A DNA stretch of 10,346 bases, from assembly GCA_947565265.1 (NCBI GenBank), contig CANOFK010000021.1:1-10346 (forward strand), given 5' to 3'. The position numbers and the translations under genes were made by a program. Below are positions 1 to 7,800 of this stretch, in pieces. Source of the DNA: an uncultured Clostridia bacterium. GTDB taxonomy: Bacteria; Bacillota; Clostridia; Oscillospirales; Acutalibacteraceae. Numbering within the stretch: the first letter of the stretch is position 1; each line of letters starts with the position of its first letter. The notes beneath the pieces were generated by a model, which saw only the letters and a program-made list of their open reading frames with translations, was not told the origin of the DNA and searched no databases.

Positions 1-643
1 GATTCACCTGGGTAGCCTGGAGCACATCAGAGAGGAAGTAGTCAATATTGGTGCTGATAAGCTGCTTGTTGGCCTGGTACTCGGTGCCAAACACCATTTC
101 ACGGGCTGCATCCAGCTTTTCCTCCGGGGATAATTTCTGGTGGGCCGAGCTAAGTTCGGCCTCACCGATCTCCGCAGGCAGGGCGGTCAAGTGCATACCC
201 TCCGCCTCGGCGGCCAAGCGCATGGCATAAATTTCCCGTTCCGTCAGCCGGTTGGAGAAATCTAAGGCTGCCTGTAAGAAGTCCCCGGCCTGTAGGCTTG
301 CCTGGCCGCCCAGATCTTCCAAAGCCTGGTCCCGGCGGTGGGTGACATTGACCTCGGTAAAGTAGTTTTTGGCATAGGTAGGATCCAGGGTCACGGTAAA
401 CATCCGTACCTGGTCGGTAAGGTAGTCAGAACCGTCGGAAACCAGGGCGGCATTCTGCTGGCAACGGATGTATAAGTCGGTGGCAGCCACCATAGACCGG
501 TAGTTTTGTGCGGCCCGGAAGGTTACAGCCAGCAGGGTGATATACAGCACACAGGAGATAAGGATCATCAGCAGGTTCAGCGTGCGTACCTTCACACCTT
601 TAACGGGCCTTTTCCGTGGGGCAGGGGTATGTAACATTTCCAT
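1..643 (-). CDS. Membrane-anchored sensor/signalling protein, N-terminal part (cut by window edge)
   Basis: An open frame runs on the minus strand from an ATG at 643 to the window edge, giving 214 codons; the C-terminal part lies outside. The start is supported by a strong ribosome binding site 10 bases upstream. The protein begins with a short basic cytoplasmic segment (residues 1-20, rich in Lys/Arg), followed by one hydrophobic segment at about residues 22-42 (LNLLMILISCVLYITLLAV). A hydrophilic, mostly helical stretch rich in Ala, Gln, Glu and Leu follows. This looks like the extracytoplasmic helical sensor region that precedes HAMP, GGDEF, histidine kinase or methyl-accepting output domains in clostridial signalling proteins. 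Phrases such as YLTDQVRMFTVT and YFTEVNVTHRRD recall such sensors, by memory only. The output domain is not in the window, so kinase, cyclase or chemoreceptor cannot be decided. It is read in the same direction as glnN, 260 bases downstream of it, and probably has its own transcription unit. Confidence 0.8.
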   Translation of the reverse strand, partial: MEMLHTPAPRKRPVKGVKVRTLNLLMILISCVLYITLLAVTFRAAQNYRSMVAATDLYIRCQQNAALVSDGSDYLTDQVRMFTVTLDPTYAKNYFTEVNVTHRRDQALEDLGGQASLQAGDFLQAALDFSNRLTEREIYAMRLAAEAEGMHLTALPAEIGEAELSSAHQKLSPEEKLDAAREMVFGTEYQANKQLISTNIDYFLSDVLQATQVN

Positions 644-653
644 GGTTTGTCAA

Positions 654-663
654 CTTCCTCTCC
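654..663 (-). promoter_or_regulatory. Ribosome binding site of the sensor-like gene
   Basis: On the minus strand the bases GGAGAGGAAG lie 10 bases before the ATG at 643. This is a strong purine-rich Shine-Dalgarno match and fixes the start of the left-edge gene. Confidence 0.75.
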
Positions 664-679
664 GGCGGCAGTTTCCGCC
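664..679 (-). promoter_or_regulatory. Small hairpin abutting the ribosome binding site of the sensor-like gene
   Basis: A perfect 5-bp GC stem (GGCGG at 664-668 with CCGCC at 675-679) closes a 6-base loop. On the minus strand it ends directly against the GGAGAGGAAG ribosome binding site. It could modulate access of the ribosome, but five base pairs in GC-rich DNA can arise by chance. Confidence 0.25.
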
Positions 680-785
680 CTGCTTTAGCGCATATGGCCG
701 GTAGCCCTGGGGCCGGGCCCAAACACGTTCCGGCCCTCTTTCCCTGTTTCCCCGGCAAGGTCAACAACGGCACTTTGGGGAATAC

Positions 786-836
786 AAAGGGCTACCCTTA
801 TTATAGCCTGTTTTGGCCCGTTTGGGTAGCCCCTTT
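786..836 (-). terminator. Long inverted repeat, probable glnN terminator
   Basis: On the minus strand, AAAGGGGCTACCC (836 to 824) pairs with GGGTAGCCCTTT (797 to 786). This gives about 12 base pairs with one bulged G around a 26-base loop, starting about 70 bases after the glnN stop. It is preceded by an A-rich tract (seven A at 848-842) and followed by TTTGTATT, a weak U-tract. Read on the plus strand the same stem is followed, five bases later, by seven T, so it could act in both directions. The large loop and imperfect U-tract make it less than a classic intrinsic terminator. Confidence 0.5.
800..805 (-). promoter_or_regulatory. Possible -10 element (TATAAT) for the sensor-like gene
   Basis: A perfect TATAAT is read on the minus strand at 805 to 800, within the loop of the 786-836 inverted repeat. 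Transcription from it would begin near 793, leaving a leader of about 150 bases before the ATG at 643. No good -35 element lies 16-18 bases upstream (the best candidate is TACCCA at 828 to 823), and there is no TG extension. The call is therefore tentative. Confidence 0.3.
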
Positions 837-885
837 CGCTATTTTTTTGTGGCGATGCCCCTGTACCGCCGGGCTGCCTGCTTGG

Positions 886-903
886 GCCTTTGGGCACAAA
901 GGC
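886..903 (-). repeat. Perfect 7-bp stem-loop directly after the glnN stop codon
   Basis: On the minus strand GCCTTTG (903 to 897) pairs perfectly with CAAAGGC (892 to 886) across a TGCC tetraloop. It begins on the base after the glnN TAA stop. No U-run follows, so it is more likely an mRNA 3' structure than a terminator. Confidence 0.4.
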
Positions 904-3018
904 TTATATGCTGAACATCAGCGCAGCGTAGGTGGGGTAGGGCCAATGTCCGGCGGAAACGCCCCGCTCCATTTCGTCTACCGTGGCCCGCAGGCGTTCC
1001 ATCGCGGGGATGACCTCATCCCGGTAATGGGTGGCCACAGTAAGGATATTCTCGCTTTGGGTACGGGGATCCCGCAGCAGATCCTCCAGTTCGCCGGTCT
1101 GGGCAAAGGCCCGGTCTATCAGGCCGGAGAGGGATTCTATCAGGCTGGTTTCCGCCATACAGGGCAGGCCAGCCAATACCTGCCGCTTGGCGGCTATCCC
1201 TTGGGCCAGCGTAGCCACGTAGCCGCTCACCGCAGGCAAAACCTCCTGCCGTACCATGCCGGCCATGGTCAGGCTCTCAATGTTAAGGGTCTTAACGTAC
1301 TCCTCCATGATCGTTTCGTACCGGGCCTCCATCTCGGCCTCAGTGTAAATTTTATGGCGTAGGAACAATTCCACGTTTTTCTGATCCAGGTACCGGGGCA
1401 AAGCGTCTACGGTAGTGCGCAGGTTCAAAAGGCCCCGGCGCCTGGCCTCCTCCACCCACTGGGCAGAGTAGCCGTCCCCGTTAAAGATGATGCGTTTATG
1501 TTCTGCCGTTACTCGGCGTACCAAAGCGGTCACGGCGGCGGGAAGGTCCTTAACGCCGGTAAGCTCCTCGGCAAACTGCCGCAGCTCCTCAGCCACAATG
1601 GTGTTCAGCATGATGTTGGGGCAGGCGATGGAAATGGCCGAGCCCAGGGAGCGGAACTCGAACTTATTGCCTGTAAAGGCAAAGGGGGAGGTACGGTTCC
1701 GGTCGGTGGTATCCTTGCTGAAGTCCGGCAGCACCCGCACACCGGTTTGCAGCTTTTTCTCCTCTACGCATTGGTAGGGCACGCCCTCCTCTATGGCCTG
1801 TAGCACAGAGGTGAGTTCATCTCCCAAAAACATGGAAATAATGGTCGGCGGGGCCTCATTGGCGCCCAGGCGGTGGTCGTTGCCTGCCGAAGCCACGGAG
1901 ATACGCAGCAGATCCTGGTATTCGTCCACGCCCTTGATGACCGCAGCCAGAATCAGCAGGAAGGGCAGGTTCTCCCAGGGGCGGGGGCCGGGATCCAGCA
2001 GGTTCTTGCCCGTGTCGGTAGAGAGGGACCAGTTGTTGTGTTTGCCGCTGCCGTTCACCCCGGCAAAGGGCTTTTCATGCAGCAGGCAGACTAGGCCGTG
2101 GCGGTCAGCCACATTTTTCATCAATTCCATAGTCAACTGGTTGTGGTCGCAGGCAATATTGGTGGTGGTGAAGATGGGGGCCAGTTCGTGTTGGGCGGGG
2201 GCTACCTCGTTGTGCTTGGTTTTTGCCAGTACCCCCAGTTTCCACAGTTCCCGGTCCAGGTCACGCATAAAGTCAGCCACACGGGGCTTGATGGCCCCGT
2301 AGTAGTGATCCTCCAACTCCTGGCCCTTAGGCGCCTTCGCCCCAAAAAGGGTGCGGCCGGTGAACATCAGGTCCCGGCGCTGATTGTACAGTTCTTTATC
2401 AATAAGGAAATACTCCTGTTCCGGCCCTACGGTGGTAATGACCTGCTGGGTCTTATCGTCGCCAAACAGCCGCAGGATGGCCAATGCCTGGGTGCTTAGG
2501 GCCTCCATGGACCGGAGCAGGGGGGTCTTTTTGTCCAGCACTTCGCCGCTATAAGAACAGAACGCCGTGGGTATGTACAGCGAATCGCCCTTTACAAAAG
2601 CGTAAGAGGTAGGGTCCCAGGCAGTGTAGCCCCTGGCCTCAAAGGTGGCCCGCAGCCCGCCGGAGGGGAAGGAGGAGGCGTCCGGCTCACCCTTAATCAG
2701 TTCTTTGCCGGAAAACTGCATGATAACCCGGCCGTCACTGGTAGGGGAGATAAAGCTGTCATGCTTTTCGGCGGTAATGCCGTTCAGGGGCTGGAACCAG
2801 TGGGTAAAGTGGGTGGCGCCCAACTCTACGGCCCAGTCTTTCATGGCGCTGGCCACGGCGTTGGCCACGGTGATATCCAGTTCTTTGCCCTCATCGATGG
2901 TCTTGCGCAGGGACTTATACACGTCTTTGGGCAGACGCTCCATCATCACGTCGTCATTAAAAACGGCGCTGCCGAACAGTTCCGGCACAGATTTGCGGTT
3001 TTCAGAACAGCTTCCCAT
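904..3018 (-). CDS. glnN: Type III glutamine synthetase (GlnN)
   Basis: This cytoplasmic enzyme makes glutamine from glutamate, ammonia and ATP. The predicted 704 residues match the roughly 700-residue GSIII class, not the 440-470 residues of GlnA type I. The class-specific N-terminal region is present ([17 protein letters not shown] at about residues 73-89). Catalytic-domain motifs follow in order: PEQEYFLID (metal-binding Glu), [12 protein letters not shown], the [10 protein letters not shown] loop, [13 protein letters not shown], and [16 protein letters not shown]. The C-terminus ([13 protein letters not shown]) also fits the family. The frame extends to a TTG at 3039. I prefer the ATG at 3018 because AAAGGGG lies 8 bases upstream; the ATG at 3024 leaves only 2 bases of spacing. 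The gene diverges from carA, whose product consumes glutamine. A strong sigma-A-like promoter is visible upstream, with an untranslated leader of about 80 bases. No key motif is missing. Confidence 0.95.
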   Translation of the reverse strand: MGSCSENRKSVPELFGSAVFNDDVMMERLPKDVYKSLRKTIDEGKELDITVANAVASAMKDWAVELGATHFTHWFQPLNGITAEKHDSFISPTSDGRVIMQFSGKELIKGEPDASSFPSGGLRATFEARGYTAWDPTSYAFVKGDSLYIPTAFCSYSGEVLDKKTPLLRSMEALSTQALAILRLFGDDKTQQVITTVGPEQEYFLIDKELYNQRRDLMFTGRTLFGAKAPKGQELEDHYYGAIKPRVADFMRDLDRELWKLGVLAKTKHNEVAPAQHELAPIFTTTNIACDHNQLTMELMKNVADRHGLVCLLHEKPFAGVNGSGKHNNWSLSTDTGKNLLDPGPRPWENLPFLLILAAVIKGVDEYQDLLRISVASAGNDHRLGANEAPPTIISMFLGDELTSVLQAIEEGVPYQCVEEKKLQTGVRVLPDFSKDTTDRNRTSPFAFTGNKFEFRSLGSAISIACPNIMLNTIVAEELRQFAEELTGVKDLPAAVTALVRRVTAEHKRIIFNGDGYSAQWVEEARRRGLLNLRTTVDALPRYLDQKNVELFLRHKIYTEAEMEARYETIMEEYVKTLNIESLTMAGMVRQEVLPAVSGYVATLAQGIAAKRQVLAGLPCMAETSLIESLSGLIDRAFAQTGELEDLLRDPRTQSENILTVATHYRDEVIPAMERLRATVDEMERGVSAGHWPYPTYAALMFSI

Positions 3019-3026
3019 AATCATGA

Positions 3027-3033
3027 CCCCTTT
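3027..3033 (-). promoter_or_regulatory. Ribosome binding site of glnN
   Basis: AAAGGGG on the minus strand lies 8 bases from the ATG at 3018 but only 2 bases from the ATG at 3024. It overlaps codons 3-5 of the longer TTG-initiated frame. This spacing decides the start in favour of 3018. Confidence 0.65.
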
Positions 3034-3058
3034 ATTCAAAACTTTTAGGGTATGCGCA

Positions 3059-3084
3059 TAGGCGGCACAGCGCCGGAATGCCTA
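3059..3084 (-). promoter_or_regulatory. Imperfect hairpin in the glnN leader
   Basis: On the minus strand TAGGC (3084 to 3080) can pair with GCCTA (3063 to 3059), with an inner GGC/GCC pairing and an asymmetric bulge. It lies in the untranslated leader between the predicted transcription start near 3101 and the ribosome binding site. It could be a regulatory stem, but it resembles no riboswitch or ANTAR target that I recognise. Confidence 0.3.
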
Positions 3085-3107
3085 GAACCACCCCATTTTA
3101 TTGGTAC

Positions 3108-3136
3108 ATTTTAATCCTATGCAAATGATTTGTCAA
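3108..3136 (-). promoter_or_regulatory. glnN promoter (TTGACA - 17 - TAAAAT)
   Basis: On the minus strand a perfect -35 TTGACA (3136 to 3131) is followed after exactly 17 bases by TAAAAT (3113 to 3108), a five-of-six match to TATAAT. A T-rich run lies just upstream of the -35. Transcription should start near 3101, giving a leader of about 83 bases before the glnN ATG. Confidence 0.85.
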
Positions 3137-3173
3137 CGGGTACAACAAAAAATATTGGGCCGGGTAAAGGAAA

Positions 3174-3192
3174 GGCCGGGCCTATGCCGGCC
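3174..3192. promoter_or_regulatory. Inverted repeat between the divergent promoters, possible operator
   Basis: GGCCGG (3174-3179) and CCGGCC (3187-3192) form a perfect 6-bp inverted repeat with a 7-base spacer. It lies between the -35 of glnN (3131-3136) and the -35 of carA (3217-3222). The position suits a shared regulator site or a barrier between divergent transcripts. No T-run follows on the plus strand. On the minus strand it is followed by CTTTCCTTTA, a weak terminator-like tail. It does not resemble a GlnR or ArgR box. Confidence 0.3.
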
Positions 3193-3216
3193 GCATGAAA
3201 AAAAGTAAATTCCCTC

Positions 3217-3245
3217 TTGCACTCCGGGCCGGTTTCTAGTACAAT
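3217..3245 (+). promoter_or_regulatory. carA operon promoter (TTGCAC - 17 - TACAAT)
   Basis: TTGCAC at 3217-3222 is followed after exactly 17 bases by TACAAT at 3240-3245, five of six matches to the -10 consensus. Transcription would start near 3252, leaving a leader of about 54 bases before the carA ATG. That is too short for a PyrR-type attenuator, and no terminator/antiterminator pair is visible. It probably drives carA, the Nudix gene and the carB-dapF fusion together. Confidence 0.75.
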
Positions 3246-3287
3246 AATAGATTGAATAGGAGTGGCTAAAACGACGGCCAAGGAAAC

Positions 3288-3295
3288 AGAAAGGA
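3288..3295 (+). promoter_or_regulatory. Ribosome binding site of carA
   Basis: AGAAAGGA lies 10 bases before the ATG at 3306 and only 1 base before an in-frame GTG at 3297. The spacing favours the ATG as the real start. Confidence 0.65.
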
Positions 3296-3305
3296 TGTGC
3301 TGCGC

Positions 3306-4385
3306 ATGGAGCATACGGGGAAAACGGCGTATCTGGTATTGGAAAACGGAAAGGTCTTTCAGGGCAGGCGGTTTGGGGCCTGCGGCGAGTTAATGGCGGA
3401 GGTGGTGTTCACGACCGGCATGACAGGCTATTTGGAAACCATCACCGACCCCAGCTATTGGGGGCAGATCGTAGTGCAGACCTTCCCGCTGATTGGGAAC
3501 TATGGGGTCATCCCTGCTGATTTTGAGAGCAAATTGGTGGGGCCAAAGGGGTATATCGTGAAATCCTGGTGCCAAGCGCCTTCTAACTTCCGTTCAGAGG
3601 GCAGTCTTGACGCCTTTTTTAGAGATCGGGGCCTGGTGGCGCTGGAGGGCATTGATACCCGCACACTCACAAAGCTGATCCGGGAAAAGGGCGTGATGAA
3701 CGGCATGATCACCGATGACCCAGACAGCGTAGACCTGGCCGCCCTGACCGCCTACAAGGTGCATGGCGCGGTACGGGCGGCCTCTACCAAAGAGATGTAC
3801 ACGGTAGGGGCGGAGAACGCCGGGAAGAAGGTCGCCCTGATGGACTACGGCACCAAGGACAATATCTGGCGGGAACTGGTCAAGCGGGGGGCACGGGTCA
3901 CCGTATGCCCTTGCACCACCACCGCGGCGGAGATTGCCGCTTTGGATGTGGACGGCATCATGCTCTCCAACGGCCCCGGCGACCCGGCGGAAAATGTGGA
4001 ACTCATCGCCAACCTGAAGGAGATTTGCGGGCTGAAAAAGCCCATGTTCGGCATCTGTATTGGCCACCAGTTGATGGCCCTGGCCCAAGGGGCCCGTACC
4101 CAAAAGCTGAAGTACGGCCACCGGGGGGAGAACCAGCCCGTAAAAGACCTGGAAACCGGCCGGGTGTACATCACCAGCCAGAACCATGGCTATGCGGTGG
4201 TGGGGGAGAGTATAGACCCGGCTGTGGGCCGGGAACTGTACGTCAACGTGAATGACGGCACCTGCGAGGGGGTGGGGTACACGGCCCTGCCTGCCTTTAC
4301 CACCCAGTTCCATCCAGAGGCCTGCGGCGGCCCCCTGGATACAGCCTGGCTGTTCGACCGGTTCTTTGCCCTAATGGGGGCCTGA
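3306..4385 (+). CDS. carA: Carbamoyl phosphate synthase small (glutaminase) subunit, CarA
   Basis: CarA hydrolyses glutamine and passes ammonia through a tunnel to CarB, for carbamoyl phosphate used in arginine and pyrimidine synthesis. The 359-residue product has the usual family length. The N-terminal CarA-specific domain is clear (TGMTGYLETITDPSY, FPLIGNYGV). The C-terminal class I glutamine amidotransferase domain carries the nucleophile elbow GICIGHQL with Cys at about residue 251, the SQNHGYAV segment, and the catalytic His and Glu in FHPEA (about 336 and 338). All triad residues are present. A GTG nine bases upstream (3297) is in frame but too close to the ribosome binding site. The gene is the first of a tight cluster: the Nudix gene starts 2 bases after its stop, and carB follows. 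It diverges from glnN, whose product is its substrate source. Confidence 0.96.
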   Translation: MEHTGKTAYLVLENGKVFQGRRFGACGELMAEVVFTTGMTGYLETITDPSYWGQIVVQTFPLIGNYGVIPADFESKLVGPKGYIVKSWCQAPSNFRSEGSLDAFFRDRGLVALEGIDTRTLTKLIREKGVMNGMITDDPDSVDLAALTAYKVHGAVRAASTKEMYTVGAENAGKKVALMDYGTKDNIWRELVKRGARVTVCPCTTTAAEIAALDVDGIMLSNGPGDPAENVELIANLKEICGLKKPMFGICIGHQLMALAQGARTQKLKYGHRGENQPVKDLETGRVYITSQNHGYAVVGESIDPAVGRELYVNVNDGTCEGVGYTALPAFTTQFHPEACGGPLDTAWLFDRFFALMGA

Positions 4386-4387
4386 CC

Positions 4388-4897
4388 GTGGAGCGGGGCA
4401 ATACAGACTGGGGGCGCTCGGTAGCCGGGGTGGTGCTGCGGGAAGGCAAGGTGCTGCTCTGCCGGCATACTTACGGCAAGGGCCGGGGCCTGTTGATCAT
4501 ACCGGGCGGCTATATCGAACAGGGGGAACAGCCCCAGGACGCGGTGCGTAGGGAACTGCTGGAAGAAACCGGATTGACCGTGGAGCCCGGACGGTTGCTG
4601 GGGGTGCGCTTTAGCGAGAAGGACTGGTACGCAGTTTTTGCAGCGGCGTATGTGTCCGGCCAGGCTGTGTCCGACGGGGATGAAAACGACCTGGTGGTCT
4701 GGATGGACGTGGAGGAGGCCCTATGCCGGGAGGATGTGCCCGGGCTGACAAAAACGCTGATCTGCCGGGCGTTGGCGGGTGGTGGGCTTGGGCCCCTGCC
4801 CTACGATACCCCCGCCGGCCCGGTGGAGGGAAACCTTTATGCCCGCCCATTGCCGGCTATGGATGAAAAAAGGGAGGATAAATATGCCACTGAATAA
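4388..4897 (+). CDS. Nudix hydrolase lying between carA and carB
   Basis: This 169-residue protein has a complete Nudix box at residues 41-63: G, YIEQG, E, QPQDAVR, then RELLEETGL. It fits G-x5-E-x7-R-E-U-x-E-E-x-G-U with no missing residue. Nudix enzymes cleave a nucleoside diphosphate linked to another group, using Mg or Mn bound by the box glutamates. The substrate here cannot be told. The fold begins near residue 10, and the last 30 or so residues (Gly/Pro rich) lie beyond the usual domain. The start is a GTG 2 bases after the carA stop, with GGGGG inside the carA end as a possible ribosome binding site. Its last 14 bases overlap carB and contain the carB start, and the carB ribosome binding site also lies inside it. 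This spacing implies co-translation with carA and carB. A house-cleaning or signalling nucleotide role linked to pyrimidine synthesis is conceivable but is only inference. Confidence 0.9.
   Translation: MERGNTDWGRSVAGVVLREGKVLLCRHTYGKGRGLLIIPGGYIEQGEQPQDAVRRELLEETGLTVEPGRLLGVRFSEKDWYAVFAAAYVSGQAVSDGDENDLVVWMDVEEALCREDVPGLTKTLICRALAGGGLGPLPYDTPAGPVEGNLYARPLPAMDEKREDKYATE
4872..4877 (+). promoter_or_regulatory. Ribosome binding site of carB-dapF
   Basis: GGGAGG lies 6 bases before the ATG at 4884 and inside the end of the Nudix gene. It places the CarB start at MPLNKEIKKVLVIGSGP, the normal N-terminus of the family. The same frame is open from an ATG at 4779, but that would add 35 residues unrelated to CarB. 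Confidence 0.85.
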
Positions 4898-7800
4898 GGA
4901 AATCAAAAAAGTATTGGTAATCGGCTCCGGCCCCATTGTCATCGGGCAGGCAGCGGAGTTTGACTACGCGGGCACCCAGGCCTGCCGGGCCCTGCGGGAG
5001 GACGGCATTGAGATCGTGTTGGTCAACTCCAACCCGGCCACCATTATGACCGACCGGGCCATGGCGGACCGCATCTATATCGAGCCCCTTACCCTGACGA
5101 CTGTTAAACGCATTATTGAGAAGGAAAAGCCCGATAGCATCCTCTCCGGTTTCGGGGGCCAGACAGGGCTGACCCTCTCCATGCAGTTGGCCAAAGAGGG
5201 CTTTTTGGCCAGGCATAACGTACGCCTGCTGGGAGCCGGGCCGGAAACCATCGACAAGGCGGAGGACCGGCAGTTGTTTAAGGATGCCATGGAGCGTATT
5301 GGCCAGCCCTGTGTGCCCAGCAAAGTAGTCACCACCGTAGAGGGCGCCGAGGCCTTCGCCGGGGAGATCGGTTACCCGGTGATCATCCGCCCGGCCTTTA
5401 CTTTGGGGGGCACCGGCGGCGGCATCGTCAATGGTCCCCAGGAGTTGCGGGAGGTGACGGCCAACGGCCTGGCCCTATCCCCCATTACCCAGGTGCTGGT
5501 GGAAAAGAGCATCGCCGGGTGGAAAGAGATTGAGTTCGAGGTGATGCGGGACGGCATGGGCAATGCCATCACCATTTGCTCTATGGAGAACCTGGATCCT
5601 GTGGGCGTGCATACGGGCGATTCCATCGTCATCGCCCCGGCCGTCACCCTCTCCGACAAGGAATACCAGATGTTGCGCACCGCCGCCCTGGATATTGTCA
5701 ACGAACTGGGGGTAGAGGGGGGCTGCAACTGCCAGTTTGCCCTGCACCCGGAAAGCTTTGAATACGCTGTCATCGAGGTAAACCCACGGGTGAGCCGCTC
5801 CTCGGCCCTGGCCTCTAAGGCTACAGGATATCCCATCGCCAAGGTGGCCACCAAAATTGCCATTGGCTACCGGCTGGACGAGATCAAAAACGCCGTAACC
5901 GGCAAGACCTACGCGGCCTTTGAACCCTCCATCGACTATGTGGCGGTGAAGTTCCCCAAGTGGCCCTTTGATAAGTTTGTGTACGCCAAGCGGGACCTGG
6001 GCACCCAGATGAAGGCTACCGGCGAGGTGATGAGCATTGCCGACAGCTTTGAAATGGCCTTGATGAAAGCCGTGCGGGGGGCGGAGCTCTCTTCAGACGG
6101 CAAAGGGTTGGACACCCTGAATTTGCCCAAGTTTGCCAACGAAACGGATGAAACCTTGCTGCGCATAGCAGAGCACGCCACGGACGAGCGGATATTTGCG
6201 GTGTACGAACTGCTGAAACGGGGCCGCTCCGTGGATGAGATCCATCAGTTGACCATGATCGACGAATGGTTCCTTGCGAAACTGTTGAACCTGCTGGACT
6301 ATGAACGAGAACTGGCCGGAGGCCGGCTGACGGAGGAACTGTATACCAGGGGCAAGCGGCTGGGGTACCCGGACAGCACCATTGCCCGGCTTTCCGGCTG
6401 TGAAGTAACTTGGCCCCGGCAGACCACCTTCCGCATGGTGGATACCTGCGCCGGGGAGTTCGCGGCCCACACCCCCTATTTCTACGCCTCTTACGACACC
6501 CCGGAAAGCGGCGGGGAGGACGAGGCCCTGGAGTTTATCCGGGACAAGGGGGGCAAGCCCACGGTGGTGGTGCTGGGCTCCGGGCCCATCCGCATAGGCC
6601 AGGGCATAGAGTTCGACTACGCCAGCGTGCACTGCGTGATGTCCCTGCAAAAGCTGGGGTATCAGGTGGTCATCATCAATAATAACCCCGAAACGGTTTC
6701 CACGGACTTTGACACCGGCGACCGGCTGTACTTTGAGCCCCTTTCGCCGGAGGACGTAATGGATATTATTAAAATAGAAAAGCCCATCGGTGTGGTAGTG
6801 GCCTTTGGCGGGCAGACCGCCATTAAGCTCACCAAGATCCTGGCCCAGAATAACATCCCCATTTTGGGCTCCTCCGCTGACACCATTGACATGGCCGAGG
6901 ACCGGGAGCGCTTTGACGAACTGCTGGAGCGGGCGGGCATCAAGCGGCCGAAAGGCTCCACCGTTACCACAGCCAAAGAGGCCCTGGAAACGGCGGAGCG
7001 GCTGGGGTATCCGGTGCTGATGCGCCCCTCCTACGTGTTGGGCGGGCAGAATATGATCATTGCCACCTGCCCGGAGGACATTGAAGAGTACATGGAGATC
7101 ATTTTGGGCAACAAGCAGGATAACACGGTGCTCATTGACAAGTATCTTTCCGGCATGGAGATTGAGGTGGACGCCATCTGCGACGGGGAGGAGATTTTAA
7201 TCCCCGGTATTATGGAACACGTAGAGCGTACAGGCATCCACTCCGGGGACAGTATTGCCGTGTACCCGGCGTCGGATATCGACGACGGCATGAGCCAGAA
7301 GATCGTTTCCACCACAGAAACCCTCTGCCGGGAGCTGCATGGCATCGGGCTTATCAACCTGCAATATATTATTATGGACGGGGAGATTTACGTAATCGAG
7401 GTGAACCCCCGGGCCAGCCGTACCGTGCCCTATATCAGCAAGGTGACAGGGGTGCCCATGTGCGACCTGGCCACGAAAGTGAGCCTGGGCTATAAGCTGC
7501 GGGATCTGGGCTTTGGCACGGGGTTGTATAAGCCCTCGCCCTATGTGGCGGTAAAGGTGCCGGTGTTCTCCTTTGAAAAGCTGGCCGATGTGGACACCCA
7601 CCTGGGGCCGGAAATGAAGTCCACCGGCGAGGTGCTGGGCATTGGCAACTGTGTGGAGGAGGCCCTTTATAAGGGGCTGATCGCCTCAGGCCACCAGATG
7701 AAGAAGGGCGGCGGGGTGTTCATTACCGTGCGGGACCAGGATAAGCCGGAGATTGCGGAGATCGCCAAGAAATTTGACCGGCTGGGCTTTAAGCTGTTTG

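Larger units (their letters stand above)
644..903. other. Structured GC-rich intergenic region between glnN and the sensor-like gene
   Basis: These 260 bases hold no convincing gene. Read on the minus strand they form the 3' end of the glnN transcript and the 5' leader of the left-edge gene. Several stem-loops can be seen: 886-903 just after the glnN stop; a long one at 786-836; a GGGCCGG/CCGGCCC stem (710-716 with 730-736, 13-base loop); and a GGCGG/CCGCC stem (664-668 with 675-679) immediately upstream of the ribosome binding site. I compared the leader by eye with c-di-GMP, THF, SRP RNA and 6S RNA patterns and found no match. Its identity as a known RNA is therefore unsupported, but the density of helices is notable. 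Confidence 0.5.

Noticed and set aside
644..800. c-di-GMP, THF, SRP or 6S RNA element in the leader of the left-edge gene
   Set aside because: None of the characteristic conserved stretches of these RNAs could be found by eye on the minus strand.
616..1362. Plus-strand 248-codon open frame opposite the end of glnN
   Set aside because: It lies mostly antisense to a strongly supported glutamine synthetase, has no plausible ribosome binding site, and has a composition typical of an antisense GC-rich shadow.
3250..3262. Arginine repressor box near the carA transcription start
   Set aside because: Only one half-site-like TGAATA is present, without the inverted partner, so a chance match is likely.
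4779..4883. Upstream extension of CarB by 35 residues
   Set aside because: The ATG at 4884 has a GGGAGG ribosome binding site at good spacing and gives the normal CarB N-terminus. The extension lies within the Nudix gene and has no CarB character.
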